Positions 44,441 through 53,960 of a DNA stretch of 64,000 nucleotides are shown here, piece after piece. Origin of the DNA: Planctomycetes bacterium GWF2_41_51 (lineage in GTDB: Bacteria; Planctomycetota; Phycisphaerae; Sedimentisphaerales; UBA12454). The first letter of the stretch is position 1. Every line of letters begins with the position of its first letter. The position numbers and the translations under genes are program-made. Under the pieces are notes generated by a model. That model was not told the DNA's origin. It searched no databases and saw only the letters and a list, made by a program, of their open reading frames with translations. The stretch is from assembly GCA_001825665.1 (NCBI GenBank), contig MHXZ01000070.1, forward strand, positions 1 to 64,000, in the 5' to 3' direction.

Positions 44441-44511
44441 TTACCACATGCCTACCCCGGTGTAGCCAGAAACAATCATTTTATTTTTCAATAAGCAGTT
44501 ATTGATACCTT

Positions 44512-46944
44512 TTATTGTTGATTTGCAACGCTATCACAAATAAATACAACAAATGAACCTTTACCGAAAACACTGAGACATGGCCCGCCTTTGGATATCC
44601 GAAAATCAAAAGGCATGCTTTTGCCAAACTTATCTCGTACTTTAATCATTTCCTTTTTCACATAATCGTTGAAACGCAAAACGGCCTTGCCGTAACCCGA
44701 CATATGATATTCAATCCCTTTGGTAACAGATTTTAAAGTACATAATTCAAATGGTGTGTACTTTAGAACCGGACCCGCCTTTGGGCCATTAAGTAAAATT
44801 ACGTTATGATTACCTTCCTTCATCAGGGCAGTAGGAATTTTCAAAGTATGTGGAACAGGTTTGCCGTCAAAAACAATACCGATGGATTCAGGTGATGATT
44901 GTTTATCGCCATTGCCATCTTTGCCCTCTGTGCTGATTGCAAAAACGGCCTTTCGAAACTCCAATCCATTTACATGTTTAATATAGGCAGAAGGCATTAT
45001 ACATAAACCATTAAAATCAAGCGATGTGATGAAAGACACAACTGCCGCCATATAGGCACCACTAGTCCATGGATAAGGAAGGTGTATCTGGGCATCTGTG
45101 CGCTCACATAACGCTCCCTTCATATAATACAGAGCATCCATATTATTTTGAGTGTTCCAAGATACCTTATTGACAGCCTTATGAATTTTGTCCAATAGAA
45201 AGTACCCTTTATCACATTCTCCAGCGGCAACGTATTGATGGGCAACTTGAGCAATATTCGGCGCAAAATATAAATTTTTTCCCTCACCTCCGAATGTGTT
45301 ATAAACTCGGTTCAATATGTAATCAAGCGTCTGAAAAGACTTTTGTGGATCCGGTGACATTGGGAAAAAAGTAAGGTTAAAGATCGTACTCATACTGCCG
45401 TCATACCATTTACAACTATAATCCAAATCTAATTCCTCGGTTCGGCCGTTCGCTAATTGAAGGACAGCCCAAATGTAATGTCCCTTCTGTGGCTTCCATA
45501 GATATTTGTCTATTGCTACGGCGAGATTTTCAGCAAAAAACAGGTGCTTGGCACATTGATCGGTTTTCCCTAAAGCCTCAGCCATTTCAGCCAACATTAG
45601 ATGTACTGCGTACATAATATTATTCTGGCCTATGCTCGAATATGTCACAGGGCCGCAAGGGTCTTCGGGCCATGTTTCTGCCCAAAATCTTTCCGACTCT
45701 TTTGTTCGTATAACCGGGGACTCCACAACATAGAGATCCATATAAAGCTGTTTTTCAGGATCAAATGAATTTTCCCGCAAAAAATCACATGCGCTGTTTA
45801 AAACCGAATACCATTGACCCAAATGCTTTTGGTCGGCATTCAGTTTCCATTGGGCATAAACTGCCAGTGTGGCAAAAAAAGCACCATCCGATTCACACTT
45901 GAACTCCTGACCACGCGGAAACGTTTGAAAAGTCAACCACTCTATCCCGTTATCAATAACCGGTACAGGATTGTTCATCACATAGGGTGTCCATCGAGCC
46001 AGTGGCCGACCATTCCCGCTTAAAGCCGTCCAAATCGTCGAAACACCTGAATCACGCACCCAGAAGTTCAAATATTCGTCCAAGGCCGCATAAGAACCGC
46101 CGAACGGATATGACATTGAAAGATAACCTCGCTTGGCCATCGTGAAGTTTTTTACCAGCATCGCGTCGCCTTCTATTTGAACAGGTCGCGTTAGTGTCTC
46201 TATCCATTTCTTTGTTGATTTCACAACGCTTTTTATATCTGAAAGGGAACTGGCAACTTTTGCCAATTCATCAAGCGATTGAGCCCAGCAAATTGAAACT
46301 CCATCCGCCATCACACTGTTACCATCACCCACATTAACGTCTTGATTATAAAAAACCAAACCGCAATAAACAGTTGCGCCATTATATTCACTTTTTGCTA
46401 TCCAGTATTTTTTGTTAAATTCCAACTTATTTCGATCAAAATGAATTCGCACCGGCTCCGGTTCAGCAATAATGGTAATTGCAGGCCGATCAAGAACATA
46501 TACCTTGATCATCCCATTCTGATAATGATATGAGAGTTCGAACGGATCATACTCAATTGTATTTAAACCTGTATTATATTTCAGATGTTCAGCCTGTGAT
46601 CGTTTTTCTTCCGGCCATCCGGTTTCAATCGTAAGCCAGCCAAAAGGTTCTTGTAGTGAATTCCAACTATGAAACTTGTGGTCAAGCGATGAGGGGCGTG
46701 GCACGATTCCCAGAGCAATGCTAAGAATATCCTCTTGGCGAACACGCAGTCGTGCACCGTATGGACTCGATAGTCGCGTTTCCGTTGGTTTGTCCACGAA
46801 ATTTTTATTCAACAAAGAGGATGAAGCTTGGATAGTTGATAATATTGGGATTTTCAACGGCGCTCCACATACAACTTGAGTTGTGGCAAAAACACAAATT
46901 GTTACCGTTAAGTAATTTAGCTTTAAAAGAAAGTTAAGTTTCAT
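44512..46944 (-). CDS. Secreted (alpha/alpha)6-barrel glycosidase-like protein
   Basis: This 810-aa protein has a signal peptide (about 1-27, ending VVCG) and a start with AAGGA nine bases upstream. An N-terminal beta-sandwich (about 30-250) precedes a helical toroid with YLSMSYPFGGSYAALDEYLNFWVRDSG, ESDGAFFATLAVYAQWK, KWYDGSMSTIFNLTFFP and PYPWTSGAYMAAVVSF, and a C-terminal beta domain. This layout is that of six-hairpin glycosidases such as GH63/GH78/GH95-like enzymes. The acidic-aromatic segments around residues 300-480 would hold the catalytic acids. The family is not fixed; it is exported and lies in the second group of secreted enzymes. Confidence 0.55.
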   Translation of the reverse strand: MKLNFLLKLNYLTVTICVFATTQVVCGAPLKIPILSTIQASSSLLNKNFVDKPTETRLSSPYGARLRVRQEDILSIALGIVPRPSSLDHKFHSWNSLQEPFGWLTIETGWPEEKRSQAEHLKYNTGLNTIEYDPFELSYHYQNGMIKVYVLDRPAITIIAEPEPVRIHFDRNKLEFNKKYWIAKSEYNGATVYCGLVFYNQDVNVGDGNSVMADGVSICWAQSLDELAKVASSLSDIKSVVKSTKKWIETLTRPVQIEGDAMLVKNFTMAKRGYLSMSYPFGGSYAALDEYLNFWVRDSGVSTIWTALSGNGRPLARWTPYVMNNPVPVIDNGIEWLTFQTFPRGQEFKCESDGAFFATLAVYAQWKLNADQKHLGQWYSVLNSACDFLRENSFDPEKQLYMDLYVVESPVIRTKESERFWAETWPEDPCGPVTYSSIGQNNIMYAVHLMLAEMAEALGKTDQCAKHLFFAENLAVAIDKYLWKPQKGHYIWAVLQLANGRTEELDLDYSCKWYDGSMSTIFNLTFFPMSPDPQKSFQTLDYILNRVYNTFGGEGKNLYFAPNIAQVAHQYVAAGECDKGYFLLDKIHKAVNKVSWNTQNNMDALYYMKGALCERTDAQIHLPYPWTSGAYMAAVVSFITSLDFNGLCIMPSAYIKHVNGLEFRKAVFAISTEGKDGNGDKQSSPESIGIVFDGKPVPHTLKIPTALMKEGNHNVILLNGPKAGPVLKYTPFELCTLKSVTKGIEYHMSGYGKAVLRFNDYVKKEMIKVRDKFGKSMPFDFRISKGGPCLSVFGKGSFVVFICDSVANQQ

Positions 46945-47254
46945 ATTATGCTATCCTTGATTTTCGCGTTTCTGGACGATTATCTGATGTTCCTGAACCA
47001 ATGACCGAGATGCAGCTCCTTCGACCTTTTATCGCGATAATAGTCCGATTTACCTGAATTAATTATGTAAACAATATTATAAACCAAAATCAAAAAGTAT
47101 AATTTGTTTTAATTTTTTTTGAGTCATACACAACCAATAACAGTCTCCCGATCCATCGCTTATTTACATAAGCCTCTGTCAGCACATTAGACTATATATT
47201 TTGACATTGAAACCTTTACCACAGATTTCCAAATTTTTATAAACCGCAGCAAAA
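46945..47254. other. 310-bp intergenic region, no gene seen
   Basis: The stretch is AT-rich and lies upstream of the six-hairpin gene, so it probably holds that gene's promoter. A TTTATAATA word occurs on the minus strand around 47070, without a convincing -35 at the right distance. A small gcttat/ataagc hairpin lies near 47160, close after the GH89-like gene. I cannot support any coding region, RNA or clear terminator. Confidence 0.4.
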
Positions 47255-49696
47255 TTATTTTTGCGGAACATTAAAATTGGGCACAGAAACAGCGTCATCT
47301 TTCTTCTCTTGGCTGTTTTTTTCAGTTGTCGCTGTCGATTGGTCAAGCGACATAGCCAGTTTATAGCCATCAACAATTGCTTGAACCGTTGTGCCTTCGT
47401 AAACACGGTCTTTCGGGAATTTACCAAAGTTGCTTCTCCAGTTATTGTCCACATCGGTTATTTGTTGTGCGATATCACCCCGATTTAAAGTATTTACGCT
47501 TTTTTCCATTCGCTGACGCATTTCATCGAAATAGCTTTTCATTCGAGGTTTATAATGATAAACCATCTGCTCGAAATTATCTGTTGAAGCGTAATTATCA
47601 TTGATGGAGTGCTGACACATCATCCGAGTCGCCAGAGGATTAGTGCCGGGTACACTTCTAAAAGCTCTTATCATTTCAAAATAGGAATAATCCGGACGAG
47701 TTGAAAGTATTTGTTCTATTGCATCAAGGCATTGCATCGCTTTGTTTGCATTTGCTTCAAAATCGGGCTTGTCTCCTTTTTTGAACGCCTCAAAGGTAAG
47801 AATTGTAAAGTAGTTTGACTGCAATCCTAAAAGGGCTTTGGTATAAATTAACATATCGTTTTCATAGAGCTTGTTTTCATTTTGACCGGTTTTCTCGTTG
47901 AGTGCAATCGTAACAGCATCTTTGAGAAGTGTGATCTGATTCGGCAGTTTCGGCTTCACGCTTTCGGCGCCGACCATCACATCATCAAATGGAGGCGAAA
48001 CATCCGGCCACCATCGTATCCCCATTGTCTGATAGTACATATTATTCATGTTTCCTGAATCAGAATATACGGCCTGGATTATTTTCTGGGTGCAACTAAG
48101 CATGTTAGGCAGTGACTTTCGGCCATACCGCGTCAAACAATATTTTTTAATAAATTCCCCATAATCGACTTCTTTGGTGTTCCAGGATAGTTCTGTAACC
48201 ATTTGACGAAGCAGAAGATTATGACCATGTGATTCACCCATATTGAATATACCAATCAGGTTTTTTGCCTCCGGTGTTTTAGCGACTGTTGTTATGGCAT
48301 TGTTCAAATTTTCGAGATTGCCGAACAACTGGTCGTCCCCCTGATTGCCATGCAAAAGACCCCATAACCATTTTTTACCATAGAAATAGCCGGTTTTTTC
48401 GTATTGAGAGCTAAAGTTTGCTGCCATATCCCAAATTATTGTGTCGTCAGGCATCGATTCGATATATTTTCGCCGTCTTTCTTCTGTCCACATCTTCATC
48501 GGATTGGCGGTAAAATCCCATACATCAATGAACTGTCGAGCCTGTGGGTCAAATGAGTGTATAATTTTTCTGGAAGTCATTATATTATCTAATTTTACCT
48601 GTACAGCCTGATTGGGATCTTCCGCACCGGCAGATTCCATATAAGGCGTACAATGCCATAAATGGTCTGTTCCGTAAAGATTTATAATTTCTTTTATGAA
48701 CCCTGTACCGTATTTTTTAGCTTCTTCTGATGTGGGTACGAGAAAATCTCCTTCATAGTTAACAGACCCAATATAAGGCAGGTCGGGATGTTTAACTCTG
48801 AACTGTTTTGGTACCTGTCCGATGTCGGAAATACGATATATTATTTTTATGCCCCTTTTGCGGGCATAACTGAACCAGTCCTGAAGCCATTTTGTTCTGT
48901 ACTCAGGCGGATAGTCCCAACTCTGCGGCCAGCCGGCGGCATAGTTTTCTTCAGGTACGAGATTATAATCGTACACTTTTTTGGCAACCAGTCCGCTGGT
49001 GTCCGGATAGGCCGACATAAGCCAAAGAGTTTGGTTGTTTTTCTTCTTTGATAACCATGATACAAAAGATTCCATTTCATCAAGTCTTGCAAATCTCGCA
49101 AAGTATTTATTTAATCCCCAGTTCCATGAGGTATTACCGTAATAATAAGCCCTGTCGCTGAATTGGGGTTTGGTTTTTCGGGAAACATTACAAAAAACGA
49201 TAGAACTTTGTGACGGGACATACTCTCCATCCGCAAAGAAACCAACATCACAGAAGTTTTCGAGATAATCGTAAACACTATATAAAGTTGATACTCCCGT
49301 ATTGCCGGCCAGCACGAGATAATTTTTTTGATCGTGCTTAACAGACTGTATGATAAAACCTTCCTGGCCTAAATCAGTCATATCAACAGTCAGAAGTTTT
49401 TTATTTATCAACTCATTTACAACAGGATTTTTATCCGGGCCGCCGATGAGTGTGATATTTTTCGAATCAAAATCCTGTCGAGATGCAGCCAAAACAGAGA
49501 TTCGACTACGACTCATTTTATAAAAATAATCATGAAGCTCTGCAGCAGCATAATTATATCTCCAAGAGTCGTTGGAGTCTGTACATTGATTCGTATCAGG
49601 TTTTAATACGACTATTTCACGGATATTGGCCCGGTCGACCTGCGCGTTAACTGAAGTTATAAACATACATAAAAACACCAAAATGAAATTTTTCAT
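47255..49696 (-). CDS. Secreted GH89-like alpha-N-acetylglucosaminidase
   Basis: This 813-aa protein has a signal peptide (about 1-18). An N-terminal domain (RYNYAAAELHDYFYKMS...TLIGGP) resembles the mixed alpha/beta domain found before GH89 and GH20 barrels. The barrel contains NTSWNWGLNKYFARFARLDE, HCTPYMESAGAEDP (E354) and IFNMGESHGHNLLLRQM (E488), and a helical C-terminal domain follows with VDYGEFIKKYCLTRYG. The order and setting of E354 and E488 match the two catalytic glutamates of NAGLU-type enzymes, but the sequence is divergent and the assignment is tentative. The C-terminal 30 residues are low complexity. It would remove terminal alpha-GlcNAc from a glycan outside the cytoplasm. 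Confidence 0.6.
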   Translation of the reverse strand: MKNFILVFLCMFITSVNAQVDRANIREIVVLKPDTNQCTDSNDSWRYNYAAAELHDYFYKMSRSRISVLAASRQDFDSKNITLIGGPDKNPVVNELINKKLLTVDMTDLGQEGFIIQSVKHDQKNYLVLAGNTGVSTLYSVYDYLENFCDVGFFADGEYVPSQSSIVFCNVSRKTKPQFSDRAYYYGNTSWNWGLNKYFARFARLDEMESFVSWLSKKKNNQTLWLMSAYPDTSGLVAKKVYDYNLVPEENYAAGWPQSWDYPPEYRTKWLQDWFSYARKRGIKIIYRISDIGQVPKQFRVKHPDLPYIGSVNYEGDFLVPTSEEAKKYGTGFIKEIINLYGTDHLWHCTPYMESAGAEDPNQAVQVKLDNIMTSRKIIHSFDPQARQFIDVWDFTANPMKMWTEERRRKYIESMPDDTIIWDMAANFSSQYEKTGYFYGKKWLWGLLHGNQGDDQLFGNLENLNNAITTVAKTPEAKNLIGIFNMGESHGHNLLLRQMVTELSWNTKEVDYGEFIKKYCLTRYGRKSLPNMLSCTQKIIQAVYSDSGNMNNMYYQTMGIRWWPDVSPPFDDVMVGAESVKPKLPNQITLLKDAVTIALNEKTGQNENKLYENDMLIYTKALLGLQSNYFTILTFEAFKKGDKPDFEANANKAMQCLDAIEQILSTRPDYSYFEMIRAFRSVPGTNPLATRMMCQHSINDNYASTDNFEQMVYHYKPRMKSYFDEMRQRMEKSVNTLNRGDIAQQITDVDNNWRSNFGKFPKDRVYEGTTVQAIVDGYKLAMSLDQSTATTEKNSQEKKDDAVSVPNFNVPQK

Positions 49697-49743
49697 AAAT
49701 ACTCCTTCTAGTAATAGTTTTGTTGGTTTTAAGCGACATAGCC

Positions 49744-49762
49744 GTAAGTTGTTACAACTTAC
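49744..49762. repeat. Perfect 8-bp hairpin spanning the GH2 stop codon
   Basis: gtaagttg (49744-49751) and caacttac (49755-49762) are exact reverse complements around a 3-nt loop, and the second arm contains the stop codon of the GH2 gene. It may stabilise the mRNA end. No T tract follows, so it is not called a terminator. Confidence 0.45.
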
Positions 49763-52700
49763 TCATCATTCATGATTAAATTTTGATAAATTTCAATGGC
49801 AGAAACCCCGAACATCTGATGTACAAAAGATGGACGAAATTCAATCGCTATAGGACCTTCATTTTTATGTGAGATTGTAAACACTAAAGTAGCTGTTTTT
49901 GAGGGAATCATTCTAATAATGCGTCCAACCGGTTGTTGGTCGCAGAGAATATTAACCGGCGGGAAACAATCCGTGTCATAAGGGTCTTGCCATGTTTGGC
50001 CCCGTACGCTATTTGCGGATATTCTGAAAGTGTATTCTCCCGTGGGCATGTGAATCTTGAATGTTTTGTTGCCCATGAAAGCGTTAAAATCACACAGCAA
50101 AGGAGTTTCTTTCCATATAACGATGTTACTACAACCCCCTTTTCCGTCCCACCCGAATCCCAGACTCTCGGAGTACACCGTTTCATTGGTTATACATGTA
50201 GCGCCATCGGCAAGCGGAGAACCATTACTTCCAAAATCAAATGTTCGTATCAGCTTAATCTCGTCAGAAAGGATGCCAACAGTGACTAATTCGGAACTGG
50301 TCCATAGCCCATCTTCAAAGACCAATACCGCAGGGGGAAGGTCTCCGGAAAATACCTCATCTAAAGACCTTTTAAATTCAAATTTCTGCGACTCGCCGGG
50401 TTTCAAACTAATATCTTGTTTAAAGGGCTGTACGGAATTTTTGGCGGGGCAATCTTGCATAACAGGGTCCACAATGCTTGCATGTAAAACTTTATTCGTT
50501 GGATTCGAAGCAGTCAGTTTTACCGTCAATTCTTTACCATCTTTTGTGAGCACAGCCGATTTACTTATTGTGGGTCCCGGAAGCTTTTTCCAATTAACCG
50601 GATCGAGCATTTTCTGCAGGATATGGCTGGCAACGGGATCCACTCCGTAACGATTAACCAACAGCAATTGGCTGAGCAACACATTACCTTGCCCTACTTT
50701 TTTGAGCAAAACTGCTGACGAATTTTGCCAGTTTCCACAGGTTATTAATGTTTCATCATCGTCACGCTGTTCTATGGGATTTTCAAAAGCAAAATTATAG
50801 CCGCCATGCCACTCAAAAAGATCGTCCCTGCTTAAATCTTCAGTAAGTGCATTTCGCCCCAGATTTTGAACATAAGCAGATTGAATTGTATCAGATCGGA
50901 TAAACGATATTTTGAATGGAAGCCAACTGATGTTACATTCAGGAGTATTCTGCTTTGGTTCTGTTATTGTTGAAATTTGTGCCGCAATTTTTGCGAGATA
51001 ATCATTATTTAAATCAAATGCAGTGGAACCTCTTTGCCCTGGAGTTGCCTGGTTAAGCACAAGCACATTACCACCTTTTTTAAGGAATTCGTTAATTGTT
51101 TCCTTTGACTGAACTAAGGCAGTATCTGAAGAATATGCTCCGATTATCAAAAGTGATACGTCTGTCAGCGGCTGTCCCGGTTTCCAGTTGCTGTATTCCA
51201 ATCCAAGGTGTTTTAATACGCCGGCGGTGTTCCCGACTACATCGTAAAGAGCAATCGGTTTTTTTATCAGTGGCATATCTTCTTTGGGAAACACCTCGAA
51301 TGGTAAACAGTCATAATTCACTAAGCCGGTTTCGTTCGAGAGCGTAGCATACATAAATATTTTTTGCCGTGTTGATACAACAGGCAGTTTTAGGTCTATC
51401 TTGTCGATCATTATACGGGTTGCCGGCTCAATATCTTTTGTCCATTTTTTTTCTGCCAGGATATTTCCTGATTCATCAGCGATAAACACCCGCAATACTC
51501 CACGTATGGGGTCTGGTCGGTCATTATAGACCCACAGATAGGAATCCTGGATGTTTGTTCCGCTATAAAAACGTCTTCCCTGATATTGAATGTTAACTCG
51601 TTGCGGAGCGCAGGCTTGAGCCAACGCGAAATATGCCTCTTTGGGTCGTCTCTTGTTGTCCACGACTGCTTTTGGCCAGGTTATCGGGCCGGGATCGATA
51701 AGGTGAAAGTGACAATAGCCGTTTATATCCGGCCGTCGTCGAAGCACATCCGTTGAGGATTTTACCTGATAGGCCTGATAGGCCTGGCTTCTTTTTATCC
51801 AATCCGATGGGCGTACGCATCCGCCGTAATATCGGACGGCTTGTGATAGTTGGAGTGGTTCCGACATATAAGTAATACCGCGATATACCGGCCGCATCAT
51901 AGGGATGCGCCTGACATCCCAGATGTCATCCTCGGAGGCGGGTACTTCCCAAGGCGTGAATGAATCCTGCCAGGTTTGCCAGTCGGGATACCCCGTAGAA
52001 CCATACTCACTCAGCATCTTTTTGTCGTCGGGAGTGTATTGAATTGTTTTTTGGGGTGCTTCTGTAACAAAATCGGCATAAAACGGCGTTTTTACATACC
52101 AGCCATAATACCAGTGATGGTCACTGAATCCCCACCATTCTTTGTTGGACTTAGCGATCAGACTGTATGATGCTGTAAACCCGGAATTGCCGCAGACGAG
52201 CCGGGTCGGGTCGATTTGGCGGCTATACCGCACAAATTCTTTAATAACCGGCGGCATATCGCCGGCCCATTGCGATTCATTGATGAATTCCCAAAAGATA
52301 ATAGATGGATGGTTATAAAATGATTCGACGGTATCTTTAAATTGCCGTTTGATTTCCTCCGCATACATAGGCAGCATATCTGTTCGCTTTCCGACAAAAC
52401 CTTCCTGAGCATTCAGGGGCATATCGGTGTAAAGCATTAGTCCATACATATCAGCATATTGGTAAAACCATTCCGGAAGTGTGTGAATATGCGTCCGTGC
52501 CATGTCCAAATTAGCGGCTTTGTAGAGAAGAATATCTCTCACAACCGCATCAGCGTCCTGATGTAACGTTGGCAGCCAGAAATCTCCAAAAGCTCCCGAT
52601 CCGCGCATGTAGTATGGTCGATTGTTGAGGAGAAAGGTACCGTCGTCTGATTGTGAAATCCACCGCATTCCAAATGTTTTATCGATACAATCCAGAACCT

Positions 52701-53745
52701 TTCCTTTTTCATCCTCCAATGTAACCCTTACGGTGTAAAGATATGGACAATCAGGGGTCCAGTAGCGAACATCAGGGACTTTGCAAGGGACAATTTCCTG
52801 ATTTCCTTTTGAAATCTGCAATGGAAGATTCTTTGACATCTCCTGGCTTTCAAAATTACGCGGAGCAACTAAAATTTTCAATTGAAGTTTTTTTTGATTT
52901 TCAAGAATATTTGTAAGGTTGACCTCTATTTTTGCGGTATCCGGCCACTGAGGCGTTACTTTAATATTCGTGACATAGATGGACGAACGCCCGATTAGCT
53001 TAACCGGTTGATAAATCCCCGCGGCATTACTGAATTGCACTACTCCTCTAAGGTCGCTGTATGCGACGATCGCCTCGCCGTCACCCTGAAAACTATGTTG
53101 TTCACCATCCCAGCATTGGGGATTGTCCACCCGTACCGCCAGTACATTGCCGGTAGGCTTTAAAAAATCCGTAACGTCAAACTCAAAGGGCAGGTAATAG
53201 CCGGTATGCTCGCCGATATACTTGTCGTTCAGATACACCCTGGCGCCATAATCAACAGCATCGAAATGCAGTATGACTCGGTCCGCAGACCAAGAAGGCG
53301 CATCGAAAGTTGTACGGTACCAGCCCAGCGCAAATTCACGATGGTCAGGCAATTTTACAGAAGTCCAGTCATCTTCAGATGTGTCGATTGCAAACCAACG
53401 CTGGTTTTCCCCTTTTGCTTCAGTATCGTCTTTGAATTTCCAGGAAAGTGAAGATAGGAGTTGTTCCGGTCTTTCAAATTCAGAGGGCGATAGAAGGTTT
53501 TCTGTAAAAGGAGCGTACTTTTGATTTAATAAATCGATTCTTTTCTGCAATTCAACATCATCTGCGAAAGGGGCAGGCAACTGGGTACCGTCATTAAATT
53601 GCAGCGGAAATTTCGAATTCCACATCCATTCATTAAACCCCCATGCATTGGTATGGACAGCCCCCAGGATTACCAATAAAAAAAATGAATGACAAATCGT
53701 TTTTCTGCATAATTTTTGGGATGTATAATTTGTTTTCACCGCCAT
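49759..53745 (-). CDS. Secreted multidomain GH2 beta-galactosidase-like enzyme, second paralogue
   Basis: This 1328-aa protein is a full-length paralogue of the GH2 enzyme at 34398. It has the same order: signal peptide, sugar-binding domain (FALGWYRTTFDAPSWSADRV), Ig-like domain, TIM barrel with E490 (WEFINES) and E580 (MLSEYGST), Rossmann-like insert (LLIIGAYSSD...GGNVLVLNQ) and C-terminal FDFGSNGSPLADG galactose-binding-like module. The start at ATG 53745 is preferred because AAGGA lies seven bases upstream and the residues after it form the signal peptide; 26 upstream in-frame codons do not. It lies next to the sialate O-acetylesterase. Both copies look active, which suggests related but different linkages. 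Confidence 0.82.
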   Translation of the reverse strand: MAVKTNYTSQKLCRKTICHSFFLLVILGAVHTNAWGFNEWMWNSKFPLQFNDGTQLPAPFADDVELQKRIDLLNQKYAPFTENLLSPSEFERPEQLLSSLSWKFKDDTEAKGENQRWFAIDTSEDDWTSVKLPDHREFALGWYRTTFDAPSWSADRVILHFDAVDYGARVYLNDKYIGEHTGYYLPFEFDVTDFLKPTGNVLAVRVDNPQCWDGEQHSFQGDGEAIVAYSDLRGVVQFSNAAGIYQPVKLIGRSSIYVTNIKVTPQWPDTAKIEVNLTNILENQKKLQLKILVAPRNFESQEMSKNLPLQISKGNQEIVPCKVPDVRYWTPDCPYLYTVRVTLEDEKGKVLDCIDKTFGMRWISQSDDGTFLLNNRPYYMRGSGAFGDFWLPTLHQDADAVVRDILLYKAANLDMARTHIHTLPEWFYQYADMYGLMLYTDMPLNAQEGFVGKRTDMLPMYAEEIKRQFKDTVESFYNHPSIIFWEFINESQWAGDMPPVIKEFVRYSRQIDPTRLVCGNSGFTASYSLIAKSNKEWWGFSDHHWYYGWYVKTPFYADFVTEAPQKTIQYTPDDKKMLSEYGSTGYPDWQTWQDSFTPWEVPASEDDIWDVRRIPMMRPVYRGITYMSEPLQLSQAVRYYGGCVRPSDWIKRSQAYQAYQVKSSTDVLRRRPDINGYCHFHLIDPGPITWPKAVVDNKRRPKEAYFALAQACAPQRVNIQYQGRRFYSGTNIQDSYLWVYNDRPDPIRGVLRVFIADESGNILAEKKWTKDIEPATRIMIDKIDLKLPVVSTRQKIFMYATLSNETGLVNYDCLPFEVFPKEDMPLIKKPIALYDVVGNTAGVLKHLGLEYSNWKPGQPLTDVSLLIIGAYSSDTALVQSKETINEFLKKGGNVLVLNQATPGQRGSTAFDLNNDYLAKIAAQISTITEPKQNTPECNISWLPFKISFIRSDTIQSAYVQNLGRNALTEDLSRDDLFEWHGGYNFAFENPIEQRDDDETLITCGNWQNSSAVLLKKVGQGNVLLSQLLLVNRYGVDPVASHILQKMLDPVNWKKLPGPTISKSAVLTKDGKELTVKLTASNPTNKVLHASIVDPVMQDCPAKNSVQPFKQDISLKPGESQKFEFKRSLDEVFSGDLPPAVLVFEDGLWTSSELVTVGILSDEIKLIRTFDFGSNGSPLADGATCITNETVYSESLGFGWDGKGGCSNIVIWKETPLLCDFNAFMGNKTFKIHMPTGEYTFRISANSVRGQTWQDPYDTDCFPPVNILCDQQPVGRIIRMIPSKTATLVFTISHKNEGPIAIEFRPSFVHQMFGVSAIEIYQNLIMNDE

Positions 53746-53960
53746 CGTTTTGTCCTTAAAACTAAACACAGAGTTACTATTCATGGGTATTTGTACAGTA
53801 TTGGGTAACACACCCAATATCAATTACCAATCTTTACTTGGTCATTGCCTTGTCCGGCTTTGTCAGTATCGCAACCATCAGCTCTTTTTCATAATATCGT
53901 ATTGGACTATAACAGCTACAAATGCAGCAGGCCTCGCCTATCTCTATTTTGCCGCCGCTG

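Noticed and set aside
47255-47345. Low-complexity C-terminus of the GH89-like protein as a sorting signal
   Set aside because: The charged tail (EKNSQEKKDDAV) lacks any recognised sorting motif or EF-hand.
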